Source: Kineosporia mesophila (GTDB lineage: Bacteria > Actinomycetota > Actinomycetes > Actinomycetales > Kineosporiaceae). From it: 64,000 nt of DNA. Where the stretch lies: contig NZ_JAJOMA010000004.1 of NCBI RefSeq assembly GCF_021129235.1, positions 186,001 to 250,000 of the forward strand, in the 5' to 3' direction. Below the pieces are notes generated by a model. It searched no databases. It saw nothing but the letters and a program-made list of their open reading frames with translations, and was not told the origin of the DNA. Below, one piece after another: positions 31,232-43,850 of the stretch. A program made the translations under genes and the position numbers. The stretch's first letter is position 1, and each line of letters begins with the position of its first letter.

Positions 31232-31878
31232 CGCGCCACCTCGTGCAGCCCCAGAATGTCCAGGACGCCCGCAGCGGTCAGTGAATCCCACCGCCGCACG
31301 GACTGCAGCATCGCGTGCCCGGCGCCGGGTATCTCGTGGTGCTCGACCGATCTGGCCACCGGCCGGATCCGCTGGGCGTACCGGGAGGTCAGTGCCGGGT
31401 CTGTCACCCGATCGGCCGTGCCGTGCACCAGCACCACCGAGCGGTCCGCGAGCTGGGCGACCGGCTCGTCCCGCGGAACCCACGGGGCCAGCGCCACCGC
31501 GCCCCGCACCGCCGGGGTGCCCGCGGCGCGTAGCGCCGTTCGTGCCCCCATGGAATGCCCGACCAACACGACCGGGCGACCCACTCGTCCTTCAATTTCA
31601 TCGAGGGCCCACCGGACATCGGCCAGCGGTGAAGCCTCCGGGCCGTTCCAGCCGCGCACCTCGAAGCGCAGGTTCCAGACCTGGACGCCGTACCGGCGCA
31701 CCCGCCGGTGCAGGGACTGCGCCAGCCAGTTCACCCGTAGCACCGCGGGCTGATACCAGGTCACCGGCTCGTGGCCGTTGACCCTTCCGCCGTGCAGCAT
31801 CAGGGCGACGGCCCGCACGTCACCGTCGCGCCGTCCCGAGCCGAACGGTGAGCCACACACCGCCAGATGACGTCCCAT
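31228..31878 (-). CDS. Alpha/beta hydrolase, first gene of lipid operon
   Basis: A 216-residue alpha/beta hydrolase: oxyanion region ALMLHGGRVNG, nucleophile elbow VVLVGHSMGARTA (Ser in GHSMG), acid region VHGTADRVTDP, and the catalytic His in IPGAGHAML. The small size and lack of a signal peptide suggest a cytoplasmic esterase or lysophospholipase. The ATG at 31878 is chosen over an upstream in-frame ATG because the domain begins immediately after it. Coupled by ATGA to the FAD oxidase, it could release or remodel acyl chains for the downstream enzymes; this is inference from position. Confidence 0.88.
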   Translation of the reverse strand: MGRHLAVCGSPFGSGRRDGDVRAVALMLHGGRVNGHEPVTWYQPAVLRVNWLAQSLHRRVRRYGVQVWNLRFEVRGWNGPEASPLADVRWALDEIEGRVGRPVVLVGHSMGARTALRAAGTPAVRGAVALAPWVPRDEPVAQLADRSVVLVHGTADRVTDPALTSRYAQRIRPVARSVEHHEIPGAGHAMLQSVRRWDSLTAAGVLDILGLHEVAR

Positions 31879-31956
31879 GTCCCTGCTTCGGAGCAGGATG
31901 GTGGGTCGGATGGCTCGCCCTGGCGAAAAAGATCCAACCGATCGCACGAGACATCC

Positions 31957-31990
31957 TTCCCGACGTGACCGGACTAGGTCACGTCGGGAA
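31957..31990 (-). terminator. Rho-independent-like terminator after guaB3
   Basis: A 14-bp perfect stem, TTCCCGACGTGACC / GGTCACGTCGGGAA, with loop GGACTA lies 45 bp downstream of the guaB3 stop. It separates the purine operon from the lipid operon promoter. The remaining bases to 31879 contain TTGGAT (minus strand, 31934-31939) as a possible -35. Confidence 0.75.
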
Positions 31991-32034
31991 CAGCATGCCT
32001 CAGAGTGACGAGGTGGGCACTTTCTGTGACGATG

Positions 32035-33156
32035 TCAGCTGGGCTGGTACGGCGAGACGACGACCTCGACCCGCTGGAACTCCTTGAGGTCGGAGTAACC
32101 CGTGGTGGCCATCGACCGGCGCAGGGCCCCGATCAGGTTCGTCGTGCCGTCGGCCACGCGGCCGGGACCGTAGAGGATCTCTTCCAGCGTGCCGACCGTG
32201 CCCACCTTGGCCCGGGTGCCGCGGGGCACCGACGGGTGGTGCGCCTCGGGACCCCAGTGGTAGCCGCGACCGGGTGCGTCGGAGGCCCGGGCCAGCGCCG
32301 CACCGAGCATGACGGCGTCGGCGCCACAGGCGATGGCCTTGACGATCTCACCGGAGCGGGCCATGCCGCCATCGGCGATGACGTGCACGTAGCGGCCACC
32401 GGACTCGTCCATGTAGTCGCGACGGGCCGCGGCCACGTCGGCCACCGCGGTCGCCATCGGCGCGTGGATACCGAGCGTGTCGCGGGTGGTGTGCGTGGCG
32501 CCACCGCCGAAACCGACGAGCACACCCGCCGCACCGGTGCGCATCAGGTGCAGCGCGGCCGTGTAGGTCGCGCAGCCACCGACGATGACCGGCACGTCGA
32601 GCTCGTAGATGAACCGCTTGAGGTTCAGCGGCTCGGCCCGGCCCGAGACGTGCTCGGCCGAGACCGTGGTGCCCCGGATGACGAAGAGATCGACCCCCGC
32701 GTCCACCACGGTCTTCCAGAACTGCTGGGTGCGCTGAGGCGTGAGGGCCGCGGCGACCGTGACGCCGGCGTCACGGATCTCCTTGATCCGGGCCACGATC
32801 AGCTCGGGCTTGATCTCCTCGTCGTACAGCTCCTGCATACGCCGGGTGGAGACGGCCGGGTCGAGCCCGGCGATCTCCGCGAGCAGCGGCGCCGGGTCTT
32901 CGTACCGGGTCCACAGGCCCTCGAGGTCGAGCACCCCCAGACCACCCAGGTTGCCCATCGCCACCGCGGTGGCCGGGGACATCACGGAGTCCATCGGCGC
33001 CGCCACGATCGGCAGGTCGAACCGGTAGGCGTCGATCTGCCAGTGCGTCGACACCTCTTCGGGGTCGCGCGTCCTCCGGCTGGGGACGATCGCGACATCG
33101 TCGAACGTGTAGGCGCGCCGGCCCCGCTTGCCCCGGCCGATCTCGATCTCAGTCAC
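32035..33156 (-). CDS. guaB3: GuaB3-family IMP dehydrogenase-related protein
   Basis: 373 residues of the actinobacterial GuaB3 family: RRAYTFDDVAIVPSRRTRDPEEVST at the N-terminus, APMDSVMSP, and ARRDYMDESGGRYVHVIADGGM. It lacks CBS domains, as the family does. At the position of the IMPDH catalytic loop (GSICTTR in guaB) it reads GGGATHTTRD, with no cysteine, so normal IMP dehydrogenase chemistry is unlikely. A GMP reductase-like or regulatory role has been discussed for the family. It is downstream of guaB on the same strand, 21 bp apart, and followed by a strong terminator. Confidence 0.93.
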   Translation of the reverse strand: MTEIEIGRGKRGRRAYTFDDVAIVPSRRTRDPEEVSTHWQIDAYRFDLPIVAAPMDSVMSPATAVAMGNLGGLGVLDLEGLWTRYEDPAPLLAEIAGLDPAVSTRRMQELYDEEIKPELIVARIKEIRDAGVTVAAALTPQRTQQFWKTVVDAGVDLFVIRGTTVSAEHVSGRAEPLNLKRFIYELDVPVIVGGCATYTAALHLMRTGAAGVLVGFGGGATHTTRDTLGIHAPMATAVADVAAARRDYMDESGGRYVHVIADGGMARSGEIVKAIACGADAVMLGAALARASDAPGRGYHWGPEAHHPSVPRGTRAKVGTVGTLEEILYGPGRVADGTTNLIGALRRSMATTGYSDLKEFQRVEVVVSPYQPS

Positions 33157-33177
33157 CCCCGAAGGTTATCTGTCTGT

Positions 33178-34764
<1,587 letters not shown>

Positions 34765-34819
34765 CTAGTCACGATTGGAGGGTGCTCCTGACACCCGGCT
34801 GACACCCGGCCCGGACGGA

Positions 34820-35917
34820 TCATTCCTCCGGTGCGGAGTCGACGGGTGAGGCCGCCGACGAGGCGGTGGACGGCGCCGCGCTGGCCTGGGTGGAGGGCGC
34901 CGTGGTCTGCGTGCCGGGCGCGTCCGTCGAGGTGCCGGGCGCGCTGGTGGTGGTCGGCCCGGTGGTGGCGGTCGGGTCGGTGCTCGTCGAGCTGGTCGGC
35001 GGCGTGGAGGCACCGTCCGTGCCATTGCTCGTCGTGGGCTCCGACGTCTCGTCCGTCGACGTCGCGGTGACCGGGGTGCCGGTGACGGCCGGATCACTGG
35101 TGACGCCGTCACTGGGCGTGGTCACGCTGCTGACCGGGGTCGCCCCGGGAACGCCCGGCTCGGCCGGCGCGAGCTGCTGCGCCACCGCGTCGGCCTGGGC
35201 CAGCAGGTCGGACTTCTTGCTGGCGGGCAGGTCGGCCAGGATCGCCTGGGCCTTGTTCCAGTGCTCCAGGGCCCCGTCCGGGTCGGACGCGGCCAGGCTC
35301 GCCGCGAGCTCGAGCTCTTTCTGGGCGTCCTTGCGGGCGTATCCCGAGGAGTCGACGCCGGGCAGCTTGGCCACGACCCGGCCGACACCGTTCAGCGGCG
35401 CCATCGGGTCACCGGCCACAGCCGCGCTCACGCCCCCACCGAGCACGACCATGACGGCGATCGACGCGGCGGCGACCGGGGCCGAGATCTTGCTCGCGGC
35501 CACCCGCCAGCGCTTGCTGCGCGCGGCGGTGATGGGGGTCGCGGCAGCGATGTCGGGGTCCTGGGGCACCGGCTTCTGGACGTCGGTCCCGGCGGTGTCT
35601 GCGGGTTCGGCTTCCGCAGTGGTCAGGTCGATCTGGCCGATCTGGTGGCTGGGCCCGTCGATGTACAGCGGGCGGCCGGCGAGCACCTCGACCAGGTGGG
35701 CCATGGCGCTGTCGGCGCTGGTCTCGGCGTCGATCTCGCCCAGCAGCAGGCTGAGGGCGGCGGCCGTCGGGTCGAGCAGGTCGTCGTCGGTCGCGGTGCG
35801 TGAGGCCAGCCGGTCGAGCAGCGCATCGGTGGCGGCCAGCTCGGAAAGGTCGGCGGTGGGATGGTCCGGGCCGGTCAGGTCCTGGCCGGTCTCGTCCTGG
35901 GGGGGCGAAGTACTCAT
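34820..35917 (-). CDS. Anti-sigma-D factor RsdA-like membrane protein
   Basis: 365 residues. The cytoplasmic N-terminus ([20 protein letters not shown], then [16 protein letters not shown]) resembles the sigma-binding segment of RsdA. A basic stretch and one membrane helix follow ([26 protein letters not shown], about 140-170), then an outer domain with an amphipathic helix pair and a long Thr/Ser/Pro-rich tail (about 270-365), likely extended through the cell wall. It is ATGA-coupled to the sigma factor gene directly upstream. In Mycobacterium, RsdA holds SigD at the membrane until proteolysis. Position between sigD and guaB is as in other actinobacteria. Confidence 0.85.
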   Translation of the reverse strand: MSTSPPQDETGQDLTGPDHPTADLSELAATDALLDRLASRTATDDDLLDPTAAALSLLLGEIDAETSADSAMAHLVEVLAGRPLYIDGPSHQIGQIDLTTAEAEPADTAGTDVQKPVPQDPDIAAATPITAARSKRWRVAASKISAPVAAASIAVMVVLGGGVSAAVAGDPMAPLNGVGRVVAKLPGVDSSGYARKDAQKELELAASLAASDPDGALEHWNKAQAILADLPASKKSDLLAQADAVAQQLAPAEPGVPGATPVSSVTTPSDGVTSDPAVTGTPVTATSTDETSEPTTSNGTDGASTPPTSSTSTDPTATTGPTTTSAPGTSTDAPGTQTTAPSTQASAAPSTASSAASPVDSAPEE

Positions 35918-36495
35918 GCCGTCTCCGTCGCGGGAACATCGATCATGCTCCGCAGTCGTTGCATCGCCCGGTGCTGGGCAACCCGGACCGCCCCCGCGGT
36001 CATGCCCAGGGCCCGGCCCGTCTCCTCCGCCGACATCCCGACCGCCACCCGGAGCACGAGAAGCTCACGCAACTGGTCCGGGAGCCGGTTGAGCAGCTCA
36101 CGAACCTGCTGGGCGTCGCCGGCCCGTTCGGCCAGCTCCTCCGGACCGGCCGCGGTCTCCGGAGTCTCCGGAACGTCCGCGACAGGAATGGCAGCACGGT
36201 AGAAGGCGCGTTGTGCGTCAGCCACCTTGTTGGCCGCGATGCGGTAGACGAACGCCTCGAACGGACGTCCCTCGTCCCGATAGCGACTCAGCGCCGAAAG
36301 CACAGCGATGCAAACCTCCTGCGCAACGTCGTCCGCCGTGTGCTCCCCGCCGGGCATGCGGGAGAGCCTGGCCCGGCAGTAACGCCGGGCCAAGTGGTGA
36401 ACGCGTTTGAGCAATCGTTCAGTGGCCGCGTCGTCACCCTGGACGGCGCGTGACGACAGCTCCTGGAAGTCTTCTGTGTCGTCCGGTTGGGACAT
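35914..36495 (-). CDS. sigD: ECF RNA polymerase sigma factor SigD/ShbA
   Basis: 193 residues from ATG 36495 (213 if ATG 36555 is used; GTG codons lie between). Region 2 has [42 protein letters not shown], and region 4 has [45 protein letters not shown]. The match to mycobacterial SigD and Streptomyces ShbA is close, and the gene order bldM-sigD-rsdA-guaB agrees. ShbA drives transcription of the principal sigma gene hrdB in Streptomyces; the role here is inferred from that. It is coupled to its anti-sigma gene by ATGA. Confidence 0.93.
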   Translation of the reverse strand: MSQPDDTEDFQELSSRAVQGDDAATERLLKRVHHLARRYCRARLSRMPGGEHTADDVAQEVCIAVLSALSRYRDEGRPFEAFVYRIAANKVADAQRAFYRAAIPVADVPETPETAAGPEELAERAGDAQQVRELLNRLPDQLRELLVLRVAVGMSAEETGRALGMTAGAVRVAQHRAMQRLRSMIDVPATETA

Positions 36496-36559
36496 CGCGG
36501 CATGAGGCTTCGGCGTTACACCTACGGCATTTTTCTTGCCGCCCCGGACGGCCATTACT

Positions 36560-37174
36560 TCACCGTATCAGGCCCCAGCGGAACCCGACCGCAACCGCCT
36601 GGGCCCGGTCCGCCGCCCCCATCTTGCGAAAGAGCCTGCGCGCGTGCGTCTTCACCGTGTCTTCGGAGAGATACAGCTCCTTGCCGATCTCGGCGTTGCT
36701 GCGACCACGGCTCATTCCGGTGAGCACCTGCATCTCACGTTCGGTGAGAGGCGGCGCCGACACGTTCGCGTCGTTGCTGCGGGGGGCCGGGACCGTGCGC
36801 CGGGCCAGGCCGTCGCTCAGGGCGTAGACCACCGTGGCCGCCACCTCCTCCCGGGACGCGTCCTTGACCAGATAGCCGCGCGCACCGCCCGCGACCGACC
36901 GGGCGACGCCGTCGGCGTCCTCGGCCATGGTCACCATCACGACGATGGCCTCGGGATGCCGCGAGAGCAACCTCCGGGCCGCCTCGACGCCACCGATACC
37001 GGGCATCCGTACGTCCATCAGCACGAGCGACGGGCGCTCGACCGGCCAGCGTGCCAGCGCCTCCTCACCCGAGGAAGCGTCCACCACGCGGGTAATGCCG
37101 GGAACGGAAGAAAGAGCCCTGTGCAAGGTTTCTCTGACCAGCGCAGAGTCATCGCACACCAGAACCGTTGCCAC
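36560..37174 (-). CDS. bldM: BldM-type response regulator of development
   Basis: A 204-residue NarL-family regulator. Receiver: [14 protein letters not shown], phospho-site [17 protein letters not shown]. The C-terminal helix-turn-helix region ([52 protein letters not shown]) is almost the same as in Streptomyces BldM, a regulator that with WhiI controls aerial growth and sporulation genes. No kinase lies nearby; BldM homologues act without one. The spacer 37175-37274 has an inverted CCTTGG...CCAAGG pair but no clear promoter hexamers. Confidence 0.92.
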   Translation of the reverse strand: MATVLVCDDSALVRETLHRALSSVPGITRVVDASSGEEALARWPVERPSLVLMDVRMPGIGGVEAARRLLSRHPEAIVVMVTMAEDADGVARSVAGGARGYLVKDASREEVAATVVYALSDGLARRTVPAPRSNDANVSAPPLTEREMQVLTGMSRGRSNAEIGKELYLSEDTVKTHARRLFRKMGAADRAQAVAVGFRWGLIR

Positions 37175-37274
37175 AGATACACCTCACGAAGCCTTGGCAT
37201 CACCCATCCGTGGGAGATGTCCTCTGACCAAGGTTTCGGCTGTGAGGCCGGGGACTTGAGTGACTGCAGGCCAC

Positions 37275-38645
37275 TCAGGCCTGGAGACCGCGCAGGACCT
37301 CGTCGATCGACTCGATCAGTGACCCGGCGGTGCGGGCGCTGGCGGGGATGGTGTCCGGGCGCCAGCCCGGCCCGGCCAGGATCACGGTCGGGGCGGGGCG
37401 CTGCCGGCGCAGGATCTGTGAGTCGGCGGCGTCGGCCCCGGGCATACGGGCGAAGAGCACGATGACCGCCGGCCCGGTGCGGCGCACGGACGATGCGAGG
37501 GCGTGCGGGGGCAGCCCGGTGCCCAGCATCCGCGTGGGCACCTCGTGCTCGGCCAGGGCCGCGGCGAGCGCGTGCAGGGGCAGCGAGTGGTAGTCCGAGT
37601 CGGCGCAGGCGAGCAGCACCATCGGCGAGTTACGGGTGATCCGGACGTTGACGGCGACGTTGCGCAGCACCCCGAGGATCACCTCGGAGAACGCGTGCTC
37701 GATGTCAATGCCTTCACCCGAGACCCGCACCCGCTCACCCAGGGCGCGCAGCACCGGCATGATCATCGTGTTCCAGGTCGGCACCACGCCCTGACGGCGA
37801 ATGCTCTCCCGCAGGATGCGGTGGGTCTCGTAGGTGTCCAGCGACATGGCCGCGCGGGCCAGCCCCCGGCTCTGCGGAGTGCCGTCGGGCAGGGCCATCG
37901 CCCGGCCCCCACCGGCCGGGCCGCCGGCGGCGGTCTCGACCGAGCGCAGCACCCCGGGCCACTCGTCGTCGTTCTTGCGGCTGGGGTCGTCGTAACCGTC
38001 GCCGGGCTCACCCAGACCGGTGAGGTCGAGCTCGTCGTCGGGAGAGTCGTCCTGGGGCCGTGCGGCCCGGCCCCGGGCCGACCAGGCGGTGGGCTCGGGA
38101 CGAGCGTAGCCGGTGGAGTACTCCGCCTCGCCCAGGGCAGGTTCCTCGAAACCCTGATCCAGGTCGACCTCGTCGAGGAACGAACCGGGCGGGTAACGGT
38201 CGGCGCCCAGCGCGAAGTCACGGGGGGTGTCGAGGGGCCGGCCACCCATCTCCGGCTCGAGGTGGGACACGTCGAAACCCTCGGCGGGAGTGTGATCGGC
38301 GTCCGGCTGCACGGGCCGGCCCTCGGCGGTGAGCGCCGTGGCGAGCGCGATCTTCGCGGCGTCGCTCGGGGCCACCCCCTCCAGGGTGAGCCGGCGCATG
38401 ACCATGAGCCGGGCCACGTCGGCCGGGGAGTAACGGCGGTGGGCACCGGCGGTGTGCGCGGAAGGACCGAGACCGTAGCGACGGTCCCAGGTACGCAGGG
38501 TGGGCGGGGCGACGCCGAGGCGTCGGGCCACGGCGGCCACCGTGAGCGTGGGCGAGGGCGGCGTAGAGATCGCCTCCGTCACCTCATTCCGACCTTGGGC
38601 AGGCTCTTCAGCTCGGGCTATCGCCTGCCGAGACGTTTCTGACAC
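37275..38645 (-). CDS. MerR-family regulator with degenerate B12-binding-like domain
   Basis: 456 residues. A MerR helix-turn-helix occupies about 34-103 (AAVARRLGVAPPTLRTWDRRYGL, AHRRYSPADVARL). About 140 acidic, disordered residues follow, then a CarH/LitR-like region from about 270. In the cap domain the Wx9EH motif of cobalamin photoreceptors reads Vx9EH (ERVRVSGEGIDIEHAF). The cobalamin signature ExHxxG reads DYHSLP: His kept, Gly lost. It may therefore not bind B12 in the usual way. The start at 38645 precedes a disordered leader; an internal start near the helix-turn-helix is possible. It lies between bldM and whiD. Confidence 0.85.
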   Translation of the reverse strand: MSETSRQAIARAEEPAQGRNEVTEAISTPPSPTLTVAAVARRLGVAPPTLRTWDRRYGLGPSAHTAGAHRRYSPADVARLMVMRRLTLEGVAPSDAAKIALATALTAEGRPVQPDADHTPAEGFDVSHLEPEMGGRPLDTPRDFALGADRYPPGSFLDEVDLDQGFEEPALGEAEYSTGYARPEPTAWSARGRAARPQDDSPDDELDLTGLGEPGDGYDDPSRKNDDEWPGVLRSVETAAGGPAGGGRAMALPDGTPQSRGLARAAMSLDTYETHRILRESIRRQGVVPTWNTMIMPVLRALGERVRVSGEGIDIEHAFSEVILGVLRNVAVNVRITRNSPMVLLACADSDYHSLPLHALAAALAEHEVPTRMLGTGLPPHALASSVRRTGPAVIVLFARMPGADAADSQILRRQRPAPTVILAGPGWRPDTIPASARTAGSLIESIDEVLRGLQA

Positions 38646-38927
38646 TTCACCTGCCCCCTGGCACTAGAGAAACAGACACTAACTCAGAACGTCCCCTGAA
38701 GCCGCACCAGCCCGAACAAGCGGTGAAACGATCCTACTTGAACCGCGGATGAAGCGTTGCGGCCTCCAGGGGAATCGCTTCAAAGGTAGTTCACTGAGGC
38801 GTCAAGCGCCCCCCGAGGCGGACCGATGCACCTCTTGCCGGGACTGGAGGCGCCCCCTCCACCACACGACCAACACGCGACCTCGATACCCGGGGTCAGG
38901 TTCTTCGATCGGAATGGTGTGTCCATG

Positions 38928-39233
38928 ATGGCTGAGATATCTCGTCTTCCCGGGCCCGTCGCCGACCTGTGGGAATGGCAGCTCGACGGCGCCTGCCGGA
39001 CTGCGGATCCGCGGGTCTTCTTCCACCCCGAGGGCGAGCGCGGCCCGGCCCGCCGCCAGCGTGACGTCGCGGCGAAGTCCGTGTGCGCCCGCTGCCCCGT
39101 GATGGAGCAGTGCCGCGATCACGCCCTGCAGGTCCGTGAGCCCTACGGGGTCTGGGGCGGGCTGACCGAGGACGAACGGGAGAGCACGTACAGCAGCAGC
39201 GAGGAGCGGGACGAGTCGCTGGCTGCCAGCTAG
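38928..39233 (+). CDS. whiD: WhiB-family Fe-S transcription factor, WhiD/WhiB3 type
   Basis: 101 residues. Four cysteines that hold a [4Fe-4S] cluster: GACR, then VCARCPVMEQC. The turn GVWGG follows (EPYGVWGGLTEDER) and a short acidic tail. The N-terminus AEISRLPGPVADLWEWQLDG aligns with Streptomyces WhiD, which begins MADFSRLPGP, and with mycobacterial WhiB3; hence ATG 38928 (or the adjacent ATG 38925) rather than the far upstream start. WhiD is needed for late sporulation and WhiB3 for redox sensing, by partnering the principal sigma factor. The upstream region 38646-38927 contains no gene and no promoter I can assign. Confidence 0.93.
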   Translation: MAEISRLPGPVADLWEWQLDGACRTADPRVFFHPEGERGPARRQRDVAAKSVCARCPVMEQCRDHALQVREPYGVWGGLTEDERESTYSSSEERDESLAAS

Positions 39234-39235
39234 TC

Positions 39236-39275
39236 GAGAAGAGCCCGGCCCCGTTCCGGGGGCCGGGCTCTTCTC
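39236..39275. terminator. Bidirectional terminator between whiD and groEL
   Basis: A 17-bp perfect stem (39236-39252 with 39259-39275, GAGAAGAGCCCGGCCCC and its complement) with a six-base loop lies between the convergent stops of whiD and groEL. Confidence 0.85.
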
Positions 39276-39284
39276 AGCGACGGA

Positions 39285-40922
<1,638 letters not shown>

Positions 40923-41028
40923 CTAGCCACTTGGGTACTACGAGAACCACATACGCCCCGGCCGCCACGAGGGCAGACCGGGGCGGATGCTCGATCGAGG
41001 GGCTCGCCGCGTCAGCGGGCCCGTCAGA

Positions 41029-41328
41029 TCACTTCTCGATGATCGCGAGGACGTCGCGCGCCGAGAGGATGAGGAACTCCTCGCCGGAGTACTTCACCTC
41101 GGTGCCGCCGTACTTGCTGTACAGAACGGTGTCGCCGACCTTGACGTCGAGCGGAATCCGCTTGGCGCCCTCGTCGTCGAAACGGCCGGGGCCGACCGCC
41201 AGGACCTCGCCCTCCTGGGGCTTCTCCTTGGCGGTGTCCGGAATGACGAGACCCGAGGCCGTCGTCTGCTCCGCGTCCAGCGGCTTGACGACAATTCGGT
41301 CCTCGAGCGGCTTGATGGAGACCGACAC
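41029..41328 (-). CDS. groES: Co-chaperonin GroES
   Basis: 99 residues: [41 protein letters not shown], mobile loop included, and [27 protein letters not shown] at the end, the standard GroES length. The GTG at 41328 is chosen for its GGGGAGG site and the family's N-terminus; the frame is open upstream to 41391. First gene of a heat-shock operon with groEL, controlled by two CIRCE elements. Confidence 0.97.
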   Translation of the reverse strand: MSVSIKPLEDRIVVKPLDAEQTTASGLVIPDTAKEKPQEGEVLAVGPGRFDDEGAKRIPLDVKVGDTVLYSKYGGTEVKYSGEEFLILSARDVLAIIEK

Positions 41329-41437
41329 TTTGCGGACCTCCCCTTCTCGGAACGTCGATGAATGTGCAAGGACTGTGGTCCAGCGGGACATCGACCGTCG
41401 TCGCGGGTGCCGATCGGGGTCCTGCTGAGGGGTGTTG

Positions 41438-41464
41438 CTGGCAATCTCACGAGGAGAGTGCCAG
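41438..41464 (-). promoter_or_regulatory. Second CIRCE-like HrcA operator (proximal)
   Basis: CTGGCAATC-N9-GAGTGCCAG, compared with consensus TTAGCACTC-N9-GAGTGCTAA: the N9 spacing is exact with a few mismatches. It covers the expected transcription start of groES, 47 bp centre-to-centre from the first CIRCE. Confidence 0.75.
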
Positions 41465-41469
41465 GTTCG

Positions 41470-41499
41470 AATCTAGAACGGTCGTTAGCACTCGGTCAA
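41470..41499 (-). promoter_or_regulatory. groES promoter (TTGACC, 18 bp, TAGATT)
   Basis: On the minus strand TTGACC (41499-41494) and TAGATT (41475-41470) are separated by 18 bp. The -35 lies in the loop of the distal CIRCE and the start site falls at the proximal one. Confidence 0.75.
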
Positions 41500-41511
41500 C
41501 CCGAGTGCCAA
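41485..41511 (-). promoter_or_regulatory. CIRCE HrcA operator (distal)
   Basis: TTAGCACTC-N9-GAGTGCCAA, one mismatch from the consensus CIRCE inverted repeat. HrcA bound here blocks the groES -35. Confidence 0.92.
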
Positions 41512-41554
41512 GAGTGTCGGCCCGAGCGTCGGTGGGCCGTGGGAGGATCAGCGG

Positions 41555-42751
41555 GTGGATCTCTCCGGAATCGCGAACCTCCTCACCCAGGACGGCTGGT
41601 CCCTGCTGGAGTCGCTGCCCCAGTACGACGAGTCCACCACGATGTCGCTGGGCGAGCAGCTGCGGCGCGACGGTCATCCGGCCGAGACGGTCGCCGCCGC
41701 CCTCACCCAGTCCCGCCTGAGATCCGCCGCCCGGGCCAAGTTCGGCCCGTTCGCCGACGGCATGCTGTTCACCCCGACCGGTCTGGAGCAGGCCACCCGG
41801 CTGCCCGTCGCGGCCCGGCACGCGCAGCGTTTCGCCGCGGCCGGCGTGCGCCGGGTGGGCGACCTGGGCTGTGGCATCGGGGCCGACTCGATGGCCCTCG
41901 CCACGCTCGACCGGGAGGTCGTGGCGGTGGAGAAAGACGAGGTCACCGCGGCCATCGCCACCGTCAACCTGCGGCACTGGCCGGAGGCCGTGGTGCGGCA
42001 CGAAGACGCCATGACCACCCGCATCGACGATCTCGACGGGGCCTTCCTCGACCCGGCGCGCCGCGAGGCCTCGGGTCGGCGGCTGCTCGACCCGCGCACC
42101 GGCAACCCGCCGCTGTCGTTCGTCCGCGAGCTGGCCGGCCGGCTGCCCGCGGTCGGCATGAAGACCGCCCCCGGCGTGCCCCACCACATGGTCCCCGACG
42201 ACACCGAGGCGCAGTGGGTGTCGGTCGACGGCGACGTGGTGGAGTGCGGGCTGTGGTTCGGATCGGTCCGCCGGGAGGGCGTGCGGCGCAGTGCCCTGGT
42301 GCTCGACTCCTCCGGCGGCGGCGCCGAGATCAACGACAGCTCGATGGCCGACACGGTACCCGCCGAGGTGGGCAAGGTGGGTCAGTTCCTCTACGAGCCC
42401 GACGGTGCGGTGATCCGGTCCGGGCTGGTCGCGGCCGTGGCCAACCAGATCGGCGGGCGGCTCATCGACCCGACCATCGCCTACGTCACCGCCGACCGCA
42501 TCGAGCACACCCAGCTGGCCCGGGTCTACGCCGTCGACGACGTCTTCGGCTTCCAGCTCAAGCAGCTGCGCACCTATCTGCGCGACCGTGGCGTCGGCCG
42601 GATCACCATCAAGAAGCGCGGCACCGCGGTCGAGCCCGAGCAGCTACGCCGTCAGCTCCGGCTGGCCGGGCCGAACGAGGCCACCATCGTGCTGACCCGG
42701 GTGGCGGGGCGGCAGTCGGTGATCGTGGTGCGGCCCTACAAACAGAATTGA
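41555..42751 (+). CDS. Class I SAM methyltransferase with THUMP-like C-terminus
   Basis: 398 residues. The SAM motif VGDLGCGIGADSMALA lies near residue 108, followed by the acidic VVAVEKDE and the catalytic-like FLDPARREASGRR, an (D)PARR variant of nucleic-acid methyltransferases. The C-terminal 70 residues (GVGRITIKKRGTAVEPEQLRRQL, then LTRVAGRQSVIVVRP) are the THUMP-like domain, suggesting an RNA substrate. The GTG start has GGAGGA upstream. It is divergent from groES, so the CIRCE region separates the two. The stop codon lies inside the terminator stem. Confidence 0.88.
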   Translation: MDLSGIANLLTQDGWSLLESLPQYDESTTMSLGEQLRRDGHPAETVAAALTQSRLRSAARAKFGPFADGMLFTPTGLEQATRLPVAARHAQRFAAAGVRRVGDLGCGIGADSMALATLDREVVAVEKDEVTAAIATVNLRHWPEAVVRHEDAMTTRIDDLDGAFLDPARREASGRRLLDPRTGNPPLSFVRELAGRLPAVGMKTAPGVPHHMVPDDTEAQWVSVDGDVVECGLWFGSVRREGVRRSALVLDSSGGGAEINDSSMADTVPAEVGKVGQFLYEPDGAVIRSGLVAAVANQIGGRLIDPTIAYVTADRIEHTQLARVYAVDDVFGFQLKQLRTYLRDRGVGRITIKKRGTAVEPEQLRRQLRLAGPNEATIVLTRVAGRQSVIVVRPYKQN

Positions 42752-42786
42752 AGTCCCCCGGCCCGCTAGGGCTGGGGGACTTCAAT
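42747..42786. terminator. Bidirectional terminator between the THUMP-like methyltransferase and tsaD
   Basis: The stem starts ATTGAAGTCCCCC / GGGGGACTTCAAT and continues inward with one G-U pair and GCCC/GGGC to a GCTA loop, 18 bp in all. It includes the TGA stop of the methyltransferase and lies just before the tsaD stop. Confidence 0.85.
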
Positions 42787-42793
42787 CAGGTTT

Positions 42794-43840
<1,047 letters not shown>

Positions 43841-43850
43841 GCCACCCACC

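Noticed and set aside
41455-41480. Possible LexA site in the groES promoter (TTCGAATCTAGAAC)
   Set aside because: It does not fit TCGAAC-N4-GTTCGA; the CIRCE elements explain the region better.
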